Shown: positions 44,701-52,275 of the stretch, piece by piece | Numbering within the stretch: position 1 is the stretch's first letter | How the letters are laid out: every line of letters begins with the position of its first letter | NCBI RefSeq assembly: GCF_019355935.1 | Contig: NZ_CP079925.1 | Coordinates: 1,550,001 to 1,614,000 of the forward strand | Direction of reading: 5' to 3' | From: Comamonas sp. Y33R10-2 | GTDB lineage: Bacteria > Pseudomonadota > Gammaproteobacteria > Burkholderiales > Burkholderiaceae_C | Length of the DNA stretch: 64,000 nt | Made by a program: the position numbers and the translations under genes | The notes under the pieces: model-generated | Seen by the model: the letters and a program-made list of their open reading frames with translations, nothing else | Told to the model about the DNA's origin: nothing | Databases searched by the model: none

Positions 44701-45202
44701 TTTTGACAGCAACGACCTGACCGATGCCGAGGGCGTGCGCGGCGCCTACTCCAGTCGCTCGACCTATTACGGCGCCATGGCCGGGGCGGGCTATGTCTGG
44801 CGCTTGGGCGTCCAGCAGTCGCTGGATGTCTATGGCCGCTACAGCTGGGGCAAGACGGGCGCGGACAAAGTGGCCATTGGCAACGATGTGCTGGAGCTGG
44901 GGGCATCGCTGAGTTCGCGCATGCGCCTGGGCGCACGCTGGCACTACGCCTACACCCCCCGCATCACCCCCTATGTTGGTCTGGCCTGGGAGCGAGAGTT
45001 CCAAGGCGGTGCCCCGGGCAGCGCCTATGACATGGCGATCGAGCAGCCCTCGCTGCGCGGCAACACCGGTGTGTTGGAGCTGGGTGTGGCCATGCACCCA
45101 CTGTCTACCAGCCAGGCCCTGACCCTGGCCGTGGGACTGCAAGGCTATATGGGCAAGCGCGAAGGCGTCGCCGGCTCGCTCAAGCTGCGTTATGTGTTCT
45201 AA
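41759..45202 (+). CDS. Gly-rich repeat autotransporter (type V secreted adhesin-like)
   Basis: A 1147-residue protein. Signal peptide: MYFRLSPIAAAVASAFLLST, cleavage after TAWA. A passenger follows with eight repeats of about 65 residues (42000-43600), each built of GGGLGGGSVFGGLSSGAAGG, STGDATASGGAGGAVSANTV and TLTNVTLTGAAGGAGGS. Then come non-repeat beta-helix sequence, a PTPTPTPTPTP linker (44152-44187) and a C-terminal beta-barrel of about 290 residues ending LKLRYVF, with the terminal Phe typical of outer-membrane barrels. It is probably surface-displayed and may self-associate. ATG 41759 was preferred to the earlier ATG 41720 because the signal peptide begins there. It lies in a patch of mobile-element remnants. 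Confidence 0.85.
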   Translation: MYFRLSPIAAAVASAFLLSTTAWAAGGAPGTSSFIHSATDAVNQGTEGNDGLDPEGGKGKDIANKLYLNPMGTTILTGPAGGGGGGGGGGGGGGGLGGGVAFGGLSSGGAGGYSSSSSTGDATASGGAGGAVSDNSVTLTNVTLTGAVGGAGGSPAYGGGGGGGLGGGVAFGGLSTGGAGGNSSSSSTGDATASGGAGGAVSDNTVTLTNVTLTGAVGGAGGSPAYGGGGGGGLGGGSVFGGLSSGAAGGATDSSTGDTTASGGAGGAVSANTVTLTNVTLSGAEGGAGGSATYVGGGGGGGLGGGSVFGGLSSGATGGLATSTGDATASGGAGGAVSANTVTLTNVTLTGAAGGAGGSATFGSGGGGLGGGSVFGGLSSGAAGKYAGSTTASSSTASGGAGGAVSTNTVALTNVTLSGAEGGSGGLTVLGGGGGGGGLGGGSVFGGLSSGAAGGYASSTGDATASGGAGGAVSANTVNLTNVTLTGAAGGAGGSASFGSGGGGLGGGSVFGGLSSGAAGGVASSLSTGDATASGGAGGAVSANTVNLTNVTLTGAAGGAGGSASGGGGGGLGGGSVFGGLSSGGAGGGATSFSGTATAPGGAGGDVSANTVRIAGTSLIPGNVYGGYSQGGQKGNAGTDGLGSLVQNNTVTLVGTHITIGGSVYGGYSVDGAGLVNHSRAFRGNTLNLLGYRGAVTGIYNFENYHWLLPKDVVNRDTLVTITGSDKVNLTATQHSVAMENDGNRLNVGDTVTLINKATGTPTLNTAKVNQGHFITYDASLAVTGDALVLTMDGKTDTTPTPTPTPTPTPAGRLNPTSKAFLEGRAAGAAAVNQGADMVSDQAINAARLSLGAGGAGAFLASDAGSSRYHSGSHVDVRGVSLAWGLAKGLTLADRSALMLGAFVEHGQGKFDSYNHFASAGVVRGHGDSSYTGLGLMAHVAVAGTGADTDAGGHAIATPELSAPSGLYLNAALRGGRAKTSFDSNDLTDAEGVRGAYSSRSTYYGAMAGAGYVWRLGVQQSLDVYGRYSWGKTGADKVAIGNDVLELGASLSSRMRLGARWHYAYTPRITPYVGLAWEREFQGGAPGSAYDMAIEQPSLRGNTGVLELGVAMHPLSTSQALTLAVGLQGYMGKREGVAGSLKLRYVF
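42000..43600 (+). repeat. Eight tandem coding repeats of about 200 bp in the autotransporter
   Basis: Units of about 195-210 bp share GGCGGCTCGGTCTTCGG, CCTCGGGTGGTGC(G/A)GGCGG and ACCCTGACCGGCGCTG. They differ mainly in the length of the GGT runs and of the Ser/Tyr-rich spacer. Unit-length changes are multiples of three, so they alter passenger length without breaking the frame. Confidence 0.9.
44152..44187 (+). repeat. Hexanucleotide ACTCCC repeat coding the Pro-Thr linker
   Basis: About six in-frame copies of the six-base unit encode alternating Pro-Thr between passenger and barrel. Changes in copy number would lengthen or shorten the linker. Confidence 0.85.
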
Positions 45203-45392
45203 AGACACTGCCCACCTGCCTTCGGCCTGTACCTAGGGTCGAGCGCAGCGGCTAACTGCCGCAACGCCCACAGCGGCCCCCGGTGCGGGATGCATCTGGG
45301 GCTTTTTTCATTGAAATTACGCCCCAAACCGTACCACGCCCGCACATTGGCCAACTGATTGACCACAGCACGCAGTGACCGCGTACAGTTAT

Positions 45393-46164
45393 TTAAGGAG
45401 CGACGCCTGACCTCCCCGCCCCACGCACGGCACCTGCCCCTTGGTGACGCCGATCTGATACCCCACAAGGCACCTTGCGGTCAGCTTTGTCATAGCGGCC
45501 TTGACATTCCCTCTCTATATAGAACATGCCCAGGCGGTAACCGTCTCGGCCCTGCAATGGCCCGCCCTGAGTTTTCATGTACTTGCGCCAAGCATGCCAC
45601 TGATCGCCGCATCGCTGCGCCGCCAGCAATATGTGAATGACGGTATCTGACCCAGCCCGGACATGCCCACAACTCGCGCCACACCGTGACGCTGAGCTGT
45701 CCTATGGGTTGGAATTGCCAAATGCACTAGGCAGTGTCCCAAGCTTAGACGCGCGGGCTCGGCTTGAATTCCACGTCACGCAGCAAGTTCGCTACCAATT
45801 TCTGCTGCGGTGTCTCATAGTCCAAATGCCCATCCGGCACATGCACATCGTCAATGTTTTTTGCTATTTAGCCCGTGGCCCCGCCTGCTTCCATCAATAT
45901 GGTTTTGCTGCGGTGTTTGTCGGCGCCGGGGTCGTCCCCGCAGTCTTTGAGCCACCGTTTGCGCATGGATTCGACGTGCTGCGGATCGCACCACAACAGC
46001 ATGTGCCAATGCGGGCACCCATCATGGTTCGGCTCGGCCACGTGGAAGCCCATCACCTTGACCTTATCGCGGCTCCACTTGTTGCACAGCTTTTGCCAGG
46101 TCGCCAGCAACCAAGCTTGCCCAGTATCGGTCAGCGATCCATCGGGCCAAGCCACTAAATGCAC
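45393..46164 (-). pseudogene. Remnant of a second GPA-type rolling-circle initiator
   Basis: Pieces in the correct order on the minus strand: VMGFHVAEPNHDGCPHWHML with the HUH (about 46050), AKNIDDVHVPDGHLDYETP after the Tyr region, then a frame with stops still reading AWDTA...CIWQFQPIGQLSVTVWREL, then after a frameshift QWHAWRKYMKTQGGPLQGRD and YRLGMFYIERE. The N-terminal third is missing and at least two stops and one frameshift are present. It is more like P2 gene A in its C-terminal half than like the intact provirus initiator. Confidence 0.82.
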
Positions 46165-46183
46165 TTTCCATCCTCTTTACCCC

Positions 46184-47167
46184 TCAACGCAAGGTACGTC
46201 GATTAATCGATCTACGTGTGGCAGCAAGGTTGCTTCGACGTGATGCAAGTTGTGTTGCAGCTGATTCTTGCGGTACAGCTGAGCTAGCCAGTCTTTGCTG
46301 AGCATCGAGCAAGCTTTTAAGGTCAGCTGCACGCTCTTGCGCCAGTGCAGCGCTGTTTTGGGTGCTTTGCAGCTGTGTGTGCAGGTTTAGGATTTCTTGC
46401 TCAGATTGTTCAAAGCGGTTTTGCAGCTCGATATATCTCGCCTCAGCCTTGCGTTCCTGTTCTTGCTGCATTTTGCGGGCTGCTGTCAGCTCCTGACGTG
46501 CGCGATCTACTTCGTTGAGCATGTGGCGTTCGTTACCTGCATATTGCTCAGCCATGCGTTGTCGCTCTGCAGCTGCGGATTGGATTTCTTCGCTGTGTTT
46601 TTGCTGCTGCAAATCACGTTGGCGCACAGCGCTGCTCAGCTCTTCACGAGACTCTTCTAAGCGTTGATCACGCTCTTGCAGTTGCTGCTGCATTTCATCC
46701 AATCGACGTGCCAAGTCTTGAGCGTGGTTTTGCGCTGCCTGCAAGGCTTGATTCATGGCCTCTTTTTGAGCCTGCATGGTGGCTTCACGCTGAACCAGTT
46801 GCTCTTGCTGCGCCACAAACTCTTGCTCTTGCGCTTTCAATGCATCTTCACGCTGGGCTAAAGCAACAGAGGCGGATTTTTTCGCCTCTTCCTGGGCGCT
46901 ATCCCACAAATCCTGCGCAAGCCGTTGAACAGGGTCTGGCACGGACTTCAGCACTGATGGGTCTTGCTCACCTGCTACACCTAGCCTGTGCCCCAGCGTT
47001 GCAAACCACGTCTCCAGCATAGGACTCACGGTATTAGGAGAGCCGCGACCAATGTGCTGACGAACGCGCTCAATGGTTGGACGCAGGCCTTGGGCAATCA
47101 AAGCGTCAGCTGCAGCCCAAACATCGGACTCTTGCACACCGCGCGACGTAGTTTTAGTTGTATTCAT
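46184..47167 (-). CDS. KfrA-like coiled-coil DNA-binding protein
   Basis: A 327-residue protein. The N-terminal KfrA domain (about 5-100) reads SRGVQESDVWAAADALIAQG, then PTIERVRQHIGRGSPNTVSP, the helix-turn-helix part. Residues about 105-300 form a long Gln/Glu/Lys/Arg-rich coiled coil (e.g. ELSSAVRQRDLQQQKHSEEI). The C-terminus is short and basic. KfrA proteins on plasmids bind repeats at their own promoter and shape the DNA. A perfect dyad lies 19-43 bases upstream of the start here, agreeing with self-regulation. The start ATG 47167 was preferred to a TTG at 47179. Confidence 0.82.
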   Translation of the reverse strand: MNTTKTTSRGVQESDVWAAADALIAQGLRPTIERVRQHIGRGSPNTVSPMLETWFATLGHRLGVAGEQDPSVLKSVPDPVQRLAQDLWDSAQEEAKKSASVALAQREDALKAQEQEFVAQQEQLVQREATMQAQKEAMNQALQAAQNHAQDLARRLDEMQQQLQERDQRLEESREELSSAVRQRDLQQQKHSEEIQSAAAERQRMAEQYAGNERHMLNEVDRARQELTAARKMQQEQERKAEARYIELQNRFEQSEQEILNLHTQLQSTQNSAALAQERAADLKSLLDAQQRLASSAVPQESAATQLASRRSNLAATRRSINRRTLR

Positions 47168-47185
47168 ATCAATAAGCAATTTAAC

Positions 47186-47210
47186 TCACGATAAGTGATT
47201 GTTATCGTGA
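47186..47210. promoter_or_regulatory. Perfect dyad, candidate KfrA operator
   Basis: TCACGATAA and TTATCGTGA are perfect 9-base arms around GTGATTG. It sits just upstream of the KfrA-like gene on its promoter side. Confidence 0.65.
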
Positions 47211-47223
47211 TCTATTTATAATT

Positions 47224-47278
47224 TACGTAATACACAATACATGTCATGTATTAAATATTACGTATGAAATTTTCATAC
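47224..47278. promoter_or_regulatory. Concentric 41-bp dyad plus a third dyad
   Basis: Outer arms TACGTAATA/TATTACGTA (47224-47232, 47256-47264) and inner arms AATACAT/ATGTATT (47236-47242, 47246-47252) share one centre at 47244. A third dyad GTATGAA/TTCATAC (47262-47278) abuts it. The region lies between the KfrA-like and recombinase genes. Confidence 0.6.
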
Positions 47279-47392
47279 AGATGAAAACGTACATTACAGC
47301 TATTTAATGCCATCAATGCAGCATCAGTGGCTGTTTTAGTTTGTTCATGGGCAAATTTTTCCAAATCCCTCAGCATTTCAGTTTGACGAAGC

Positions 47393-48613
47393 ATGTCCAT
47401 CTCATGCATAAGCCAAAAACTGAAGATGCAACTATTTATGAGCAATGTGAGCCCGCAGCAGCGGCAAGCTCTCCTTGATAGAGGTTCTCGCGACGAAAAT
47501 ACCAATATGGACTCCAGCAAGCGCTCCCCTTTCTCTACCCCTGTGCCTTTTCACTCTGAAGGTCTGTCTACGCCTGGCGCACTGACATCACCGCTGACAT
47601 CCAAGGCGCATCAAGCTATCAAAGAGTTGCTGCATGAAGGGGAATCGGCCAACACACGCAGCAGCTATCAAAGCGCTATGCGTTACTGGGCTGCTTGGTA
47701 TCTGCTGCGTCTGGATCAACCCATGCAGTTGCCGCTGACAGTCGCCTGTGTGCTGCAGTTCATCATTGACCATGCTCAGCGACAGACCGGCGCGGGCCTT
47801 ATCAGTGAGATGCCTGTCGAGATTGATGACGCGTTAGTCGCGGCAGGCTACAAGGCCAAAAAAGGACCACTTTCACACAACACCCTGGTGCATCGCATGG
47901 CAGTGATGTCTAAGGCGCACCAAGTTCATTCCATGCTCAACCCTTGTCAGGACGGTGCAGTCAAAGAATTGATGTCGCGCACGCGCAAGGCCTATGCGCG
48001 TCGCGGAGATTTGCCGCAAAAAAAAGAGGCGTTGACACGCAATCTGCTGGAAGAGTTACTGTCCACCTGCGATGAAAGCCTGCGCGGACAGCGTGACCGC
48101 GCCCTGCTCTTGTTCGCCTGGGCCAGCGGCGGGCGCCGCCGCTCTGAAGTGGCTGCCGCTGATATGCGTTATTTGCGGGCCATTGGGGAGCACGAGTTTA
48201 TCTACACGCTAGCCCACAGCAAGACCAATCAAAGCGGCTCAGACGCACCTGAAAACCACAAGCCTGTGACGGGCCGCTCAGCCGCGGCATTGAAGGCATG
48301 GCTATATGCCGCGCAAATTGTGGAAGGACCGATTTTTCGCCGCATTCGAAAAGGCGGGCATGTGGCCGAGCCACTGACGCCCGCCGCGGTTCGCAATATC
48401 GTCAAGCAGCGCTGTGAGTTAGCAGGCGTAGAAGGCGATTTTTCGGCGCATTCATTGCGCTCTGGCTTTGTGACGGAAGCCGGAAGACGCAACCTTTCCT
48501 TGCCTGACACCATGGCCCTGACTGGCCATCACAGTGTTGCCACTGTGCTTGGTTACTTCCGTGCCGATACCGCTTTGAGCAATCCGGCAGCACGCATGAT
48601 GGATGAGGATTGA
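47393..48613 (+). CDS. Tyrosine recombinase with intact catalytic set
   Basis: A site-specific recombinase of up to 406 residues. The catalytic Arg is in GGRRRSEV (Arg 249), the H-x-x-R box is HSLRSGF (His 353, Arg 356), and the C-terminal box is GHHSVATVLGYF (His 379, nucleophile Tyr 388). An N-terminal core-binding domain with SANTRSSYQSAMRYWAAWY covers about 80-190. It appears active, unlike the protein at 25318. The start may be ATG 47393 or 47438. Whether it moves the accessory patch or acts elsewhere is not visible. Confidence 0.82.
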   Translation: MSISCISQKLKMQLFMSNVSPQQRQALLDRGSRDENTNMDSSKRSPFSTPVPFHSEGLSTPGALTSPLTSKAHQAIKELLHEGESANTRSSYQSAMRYWAAWYLLRLDQPMQLPLTVACVLQFIIDHAQRQTGAGLISEMPVEIDDALVAAGYKAKKGPLSHNTLVHRMAVMSKAHQVHSMLNPCQDGAVKELMSRTRKAYARRGDLPQKKEALTRNLLEELLSTCDESLRGQRDRALLLFAWASGGRRRSEVAAADMRYLRAIGEHEFIYTLAHSKTNQSGSDAPENHKPVTGRSAAALKAWLYAAQIVEGPIFRRIRKGGHVAEPLTPAAVRNIVKQRCELAGVEGDFSAHSLRSGFVTEAGRRNLSLPDTMALTGHHSVATVLGYFRADTALSNPAARMMDED

Positions 48614-48974
48614 GCGATACGCCCGTGCACCTGCCAGTGTGCAAATGAATGGCTTTACCAAAGCCATAAGCGACAAAATAGTCTGATTGATAAATCCTGA
48701 ATATGCCCATTGAAGTGGCGGCTCAAGCGGGTTGATGGCCGCCGCAACCGCCAATTGCAGGGGAGGAATTTCTAGATTGCAGTCAGCGGGTTGGTACCGG
48801 CCCGCTGCCCACACAGGCATGTCCGCATCTGTGCAAGCAGCACTAAGAGCCGCTAAGTCAACCCAGCAAACTACAGGTTTGCTTTTGAGACGAGGCGCGA
48901 AGCCGCAGGCAGTACATTCCGTACGACAAGGCGAAGTAACGACGTATCAAGGGTGGTGTTAGCGGCTCTAAACC
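48614..48974. other. Intergenic region after the recombinase gene
   Basis: This 361-base stretch contains copy 3 of repeat A (48844-48970) at its right side. The left part shows no convincing gene or terminator. Confidence 0.5.
48844..48970 (-). repeat. Dispersed repeat A, copy 3 (clearest ends)
   Basis: Terminal inverted repeats AGAGCCGCTAA (48846-48856) and TTAGCGGCTCT (48959-48969) are perfect. The interior includes GAGACGAGGCGCGAAGCCGC and GTACGACAAGGCGAAGTAAC, the reverse complement of the other two copies. Confidence 0.85.
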
Positions 48975-49388
48975 CTAGCTGGCATGCGCTGGCTGGGTCG
49001 CAGGCAATACAGCGGTTACCTTGATTTCAAACTGAAAACCATACAGCCAGGTGACTCCGACGCCAGTGAGCGCTGGGTATGGGGCTGGACCCCAGTAGTC
49101 AGGCAGCACTTTCCACAGCGTATCCAGGTGTTTTTCTGGGTCCACCAAGTACAGAGTCACATCGACCACATCGCTAAAGCTGCAGCCGCCTGCTGCCAAC
49201 ACTGCGTTCAGTTGCTCAAAGGCTAGGCGCATCTGTTGTTCAATATCTGGCTCCGGGCTGCCGTCTTCACGGCTGCCGACTTGCCCCGAGACAAAGAGCA
49301 AGCCATTGGCGCGTACGGCAGCCGAATAGCGGTTTTTTTCATACAAGGCCTGTCGGCCTGGGGGAAAGACAGCATCACGTACGGTCAT
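48975..49388 (-). CDS. RidA/YjgF family protein
   Basis: A 137-residue RidA-fold protein. YEKNRYSAAVRANGLLFVSGQVG is the family opening; DVVDVTLYLVDPEKH and the C-terminal LYGFQFEIKVTAVLP are typical. RidA proteins hydrolyse reactive imines/enamines; this one is of the broader Rid group and its substrate is unknown. The Arg of the canonical V-E-(I/V)-E-x-x-A end is not present in the exact form, so classic RidA activity should not be assumed. It is convergent with nothing and lies next to repeat A. Confidence 0.82.
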   Translation of the reverse strand: MTVRDAVFPPGRQALYEKNRYSAAVRANGLLFVSGQVGSREDGSPEPDIEQQMRLAFEQLNAVLAAGGCSFSDVVDVTLYLVDPEKHLDTLWKVLPDYWGPAPYPALTGVGVTWLYGFQFEIKVTAVLPATQPAHAS

Positions 49389-49654
49389 GGTTCACACTTT
49401 CTGAAAGATTTGGGTGCATAAGCTCGCTGGGGGCCATTCGCAATGACATGTACGCTGGGGCACGGTGGCGCCTGCGGTTGAGGTTGCGGTGGCGGCGACT
49501 TCGATCTCGCGCAGCTTGCGTGCGCTGGCATGGAGGGCTTGTGCAATCATCATTTGGCTAAAAATTGGAATAGTTGAAGGATAAAACAGCTGAAATCTTC
49601 AAGCTAGACGGTAAATTGCCACAACATTTTCCCGAATACGGGACAATCTTTAGC

Positions 49655-50605
49655 ATGCAAGCCGATTTAAACGACACCTTAATTTTTGCCCGCGTGGTGA
49701 AAGATGGCAGTTTTACGGCGGCCGGAAAATCGCTGCGGCTGCCCAAAACCACGGTCAGCCGCAAGGTGCAAGAGCTCGAAGAGCGGCTGGGCATCAAGCT
49801 ACTGCACCGCACCACGCGCAAAAATACACTGACCGAAGCGGGAGCTGTTTTCTATGAGCACGCACAGCGAGTGGCGCAAGAACTCAAAGACGCGCATACC
49901 GCCGTGGCACAGTTCACAAGCGGGCCCAAAGGGCACTTGCGTGTCAGTGCCCCCCACTCTTTTGCGATTACGTGGATTACACCGCTGCTATCCGCCTTTT
50001 ACGCACGCTACCCCGAAGTACGCATTGAGCTGCTCTTAGGCAATGAGCCATTGGATGTGCTGAGCAAGGAAATTGATGTGGCGCTGCGCCTTGGTAGCCT
50101 GCCCAACTCTGGCTTGGTGGCGCGCAGGCTAGCCACTTTTCGGATGCAGATTTATGGCAGTGTGGATTACCTCGCCCGCCATGGTGAGCCGCAGCACCCT
50201 GATGAGCTGGTGCATCACCGCGCCTTGGTATTGCCGCTGGCACGCACCGACAAACACTACGCCTGGCGGCTGCGCCGCAGCGAACAGGCGCTACAGCCCT
50301 ACCCCGTTAGCCCAGTGCTGGAGGCCAGCGACCCCGAGGCCTTGTACGCGCCCTTGCTCGACGGGATGGGGCTGCTGCAAATCATGAGCATCAATATGGA
50401 GCGGCATGTGGCGACGGGTGCTGTACGCCCGGTGTTGACCAACTGGATCGGGCCGGAGGTAGAGTTCAACGCTGTGTTTCCCCGAGGCCATGGTCGCTCT
50501 CCCAAGGTGCGGGTGTTTCTCGACTTTCTGGTGGAGCGCCTGAATTTTGCCCACGCCGCAACGGGTCTGGCTGAGAGCAACGAGCGCGCCACCCGCCCAC
50601 TTTAG
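49655..50605 (+). CDS. LysR-type transcriptional regulator
   Basis: A 316-residue regulator. The winged helix-turn-helix is NDTLIFARVVKDGSFTAAGK, then PKTTVSRKVQELEERLGIKL. The effector domain follows with LRVSAPHSFAITWITPLLSA and EIDVALRLGSLPNSGLVARR. It resembles the group of LysR proteins controlling nearby divergent enzymes, but the gene next to it (RidA) is not strongly linked. The start ATG 49655 fits the family; 27 upstream codons are open but non-coding. Confidence 0.9.
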   Translation: MQADLNDTLIFARVVKDGSFTAAGKSLRLPKTTVSRKVQELEERLGIKLLHRTTRKNTLTEAGAVFYEHAQRVAQELKDAHTAVAQFTSGPKGHLRVSAPHSFAITWITPLLSAFYARYPEVRIELLLGNEPLDVLSKEIDVALRLGSLPNSGLVARRLATFRMQIYGSVDYLARHGEPQHPDELVHHRALVLPLARTDKHYAWRLRRSEQALQPYPVSPVLEASDPEALYAPLLDGMGLLQIMSINMERHVATGAVRPVLTNWIGPEVEFNAVFPRGHGRSPKVRVFLDFLVERLNFAHAATGLAESNERATRPL

Positions 50606-50752
50606 GCAGATGCCGACTCTTGACTAGGCTAGGCTGCAATGGCTTGCACCGCCATACCGCTTATGGACGGCGCAAACAAAGGCAGCCTAGCGTGGTGCAA
50701 TCAATCGTTTCCCGTTACAGGGCGCCGATAAGGTAGCTTCGAAATCTACGCT

Positions 50753-51217
50753 TTAACTTAACGCAGCAATCACATCTGCAGGAGCTTGCACCAACTCAAT
50801 CAGCACGCCCTCGCCTGCAATGGGAAACTCGTCGTTGCTCTTGGGGTGCAAAAAGGTGATGTCGTAACCCGCCGCGCCTTTGCGAATGCCACCGGGGGCA
50901 AAGCGCACGCCGTTAGCGCTTAGCCATTCCACGGCCTTGGGCAGGTCGTCAATCCACAAGCCAATGTGGTTGAGCGGCGTGGCATGCACGGCCGGCTTTT
51001 TCTCGATGTCCATGGGCTGCATGATGTCCACTTCCACCTTAAATGCGCCTTTGCCCATGGCCAGAATATCTTCATCCACGTTCTCGCGCTCGCTTTGGAA
51101 GGTGCCGGTCTGCTCCAGCCCCAGCATGTCGACCCACAACTTTTTCATGCGGCCCTTGTCGGTGCCGCCGATGGCGACTTGTTGAATGCCCAGAACCTTG
51201 AAAGGACGATTGCTCAT
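50753..51217 (-). CDS. VOC-fold protein, candidate methylmalonyl-CoA epimerase
   Basis: A 154-residue glyoxalase/VOC protein. Residues 8-20 ([13 protein letters not shown]) carry the first strand; [20 protein letters not shown] is the second half; the end reads FLHPKS followed by [10 protein letters not shown], which is the closing signature of methylmalonyl-CoA epimerases. It lies downstream of the propionyl-CoA carboxylase and mutase genes, whose pathway needs that epimerase. The first His of epimerases is Gln in GIQQVAIG, so the metal site may differ and the assignment stays tentative. Confidence 0.6.
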   Translation of the reverse strand: MSNRPFKVLGIQQVAIGGTDKGRMKKLWVDMLGLEQTGTFQSERENVDEDILAMGKGAFKVEVDIMQPMDIEKKPAVHATPLNHIGLWIDDLPKAVEWLSANGVRFAPGGIRKGAAGYDITFLHPKSNDEFPIAGEGVLIELVQAPADVIAALS

Positions 51218-51233
51218 AGTTTGCTCCTAAATA

Positions 51234-51277
51234 AATAGCTATAAGTCCAATAAATGCTAGGACTACAGCCGGTTTTT
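51234..51277 (+). repeat. Dispersed repeat B, copy 2
   Basis: ATAGCTATAAGTCCAATAAA then TGCTAGGACTACAGCCGG and TTTTT. It has the same order of blocks as copy 1 at 22945, lying just upstream of the VOC gene start. Confidence 0.5.
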
Positions 51278-51298
51278 ATGAAATTTCAAAAATCAATT

Positions 51299-52105
51299 TC
51301 ACATCTCGCCCAGTAGCCAACTGCTGCCCATGGCGAAATACTCGCGCAGCCACGCGTTAAAGCGCGTGGCTAAAGGCGTTGGGGCTGCGACGGGGTAGAC
51401 CTGCAGCAAATCCTGCTGCGCCGCCACTCGCATGGAGCGCATTAAGTGAAAGTCGCTGCTGACCATGGCCATGGGCGCGTCAGCAGAAATTCCGCGCTCT
51501 GCCAGCATGGGCCGGCTGAGTTTGAGATTCAGCTCCGTGCTGGTGCTGAGTTTTTCCAGCACCAGTCGATCTGGCGCAATGCCGTGGCGCTGCTGCAGGT
51601 AGCGGGCCATGACTTCGGCTTCAGACTCGTCCTCGCCCCAGTCCACACCGCCGCACACGGCAATCAACGCTGAGGGTTGCAACTTTGCCAACTCAGCAGT
51701 CGTATCCAGGCGCGCCGCCAGTATGGGGCGGGGTTGTCCGTTTTGTGTGCCGCTGCCCAGCACCACAATCGATTGCACGGGCGGCACTTGCTTGGGCTCT
51801 AATCCCAGACTGAAAAGCTGGCTCCAAAACCAAAATAGGCTCAGCAGCCAAATGGCAAAAACTGACCAGCCCAGCGCCCACAGGCGCGCATGCATAGGTT
51901 TGGCTCCACGCCAGCCTTGCACGGCCTGCCATTTCCAGCAAAGCAGCCAAGCCGCCACGCCGATGGCGGCAGGCAGCACTACGCCGATATGATAGTGGCC
52001 CATGACCATCAACACGCCAGCATTGATCAGCAGCGAAGCTGCAGCCGCACCCAAGCAGACTCGGGTGAGTTTGCTTGCGGCAGAGGTTTTTGCTTCTGAT
52101 TTCAT
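51299..52105 (-). CDS. YdcF/DUF218 family membrane protein
   Basis: A 268-residue protein. Two or three N-terminal membrane segments (GAAAASLLINAGVLMVMGHY and ALGWSVFAIWLLSLFWFW) lead to a DUF218 domain: QSIVVLGSGTQNGQPRPILA, ALIAVCGGVDWGEDESEAEV, LEKLSTSTELNLKLSR and MVSSDFHLMRSMRVA. DUF218 proteins (SanA/ElyC/YdcF) act in envelope integrity in other bacteria. The start at 52105 puts a short basic tail before the first helix. It lies between the carboxylase and the VOC gene. Confidence 0.85.
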   Translation of the reverse strand: MKSEAKTSAASKLTRVCLGAAAASLLINAGVLMVMGHYHIGVVLPAAIGVAAWLLCWKWQAVQGWRGAKPMHARLWALGWSVFAIWLLSLFWFWSQLFSLGLEPKQVPPVQSIVVLGSGTQNGQPRPILAARLDTTAELAKLQPSALIAVCGGVDWGEDESEAEVMARYLQQRHGIAPDRLVLEKLSTSTELNLKLSRPMLAERGISADAPMAMVSSDFHLMRSMRVAAQQDLLQVYPVAAPTPLATRFNAWLREYFAMGSSWLLGEM

Positions 52106-52275
52106 AGCTGCATGTCTATTGAATACGTGAACTTGATGGCAATTTGACTTAAATTTCACATCAAACCTGTAGAAAAGCCCGCAGAGCTTGAGCCATGCGG
52201 GCTTTGTACTTCAGAGCCTAACTGCCTGCGCATTCAGCCATGTCAGCGCGGGCAGCAGGCTCTGAAAGCAAAGCA

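Noticed and set aside
45241-45312. Terminator after the autotransporter gene
   Set aside because: A GC-rich stretch and a T-run are present, but the possible stem is imperfect with a long loop, so I do not list it.
47220-47260. A second dif site near 47.24 kb
   Set aside because: The dyad there has a 3-base centre and does not match the 11-6-11 XerC/XerD layout; only the final TTAAAT resembles dif.
47251-47520. An 89-residue minus-strand frame between the KfrA-like and recombinase genes
   Set aside because: It overlaps the start of the recombinase gene and covers one of the dyads; no ribosome site was convincing.
46200-48613. KfrA-like gene and recombinase as part of the dif-flanked provirus
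   Set aside because: They lie outside the attL/attR pair and the IS remnant and autotransporter intervene; they are treated as a separate module.
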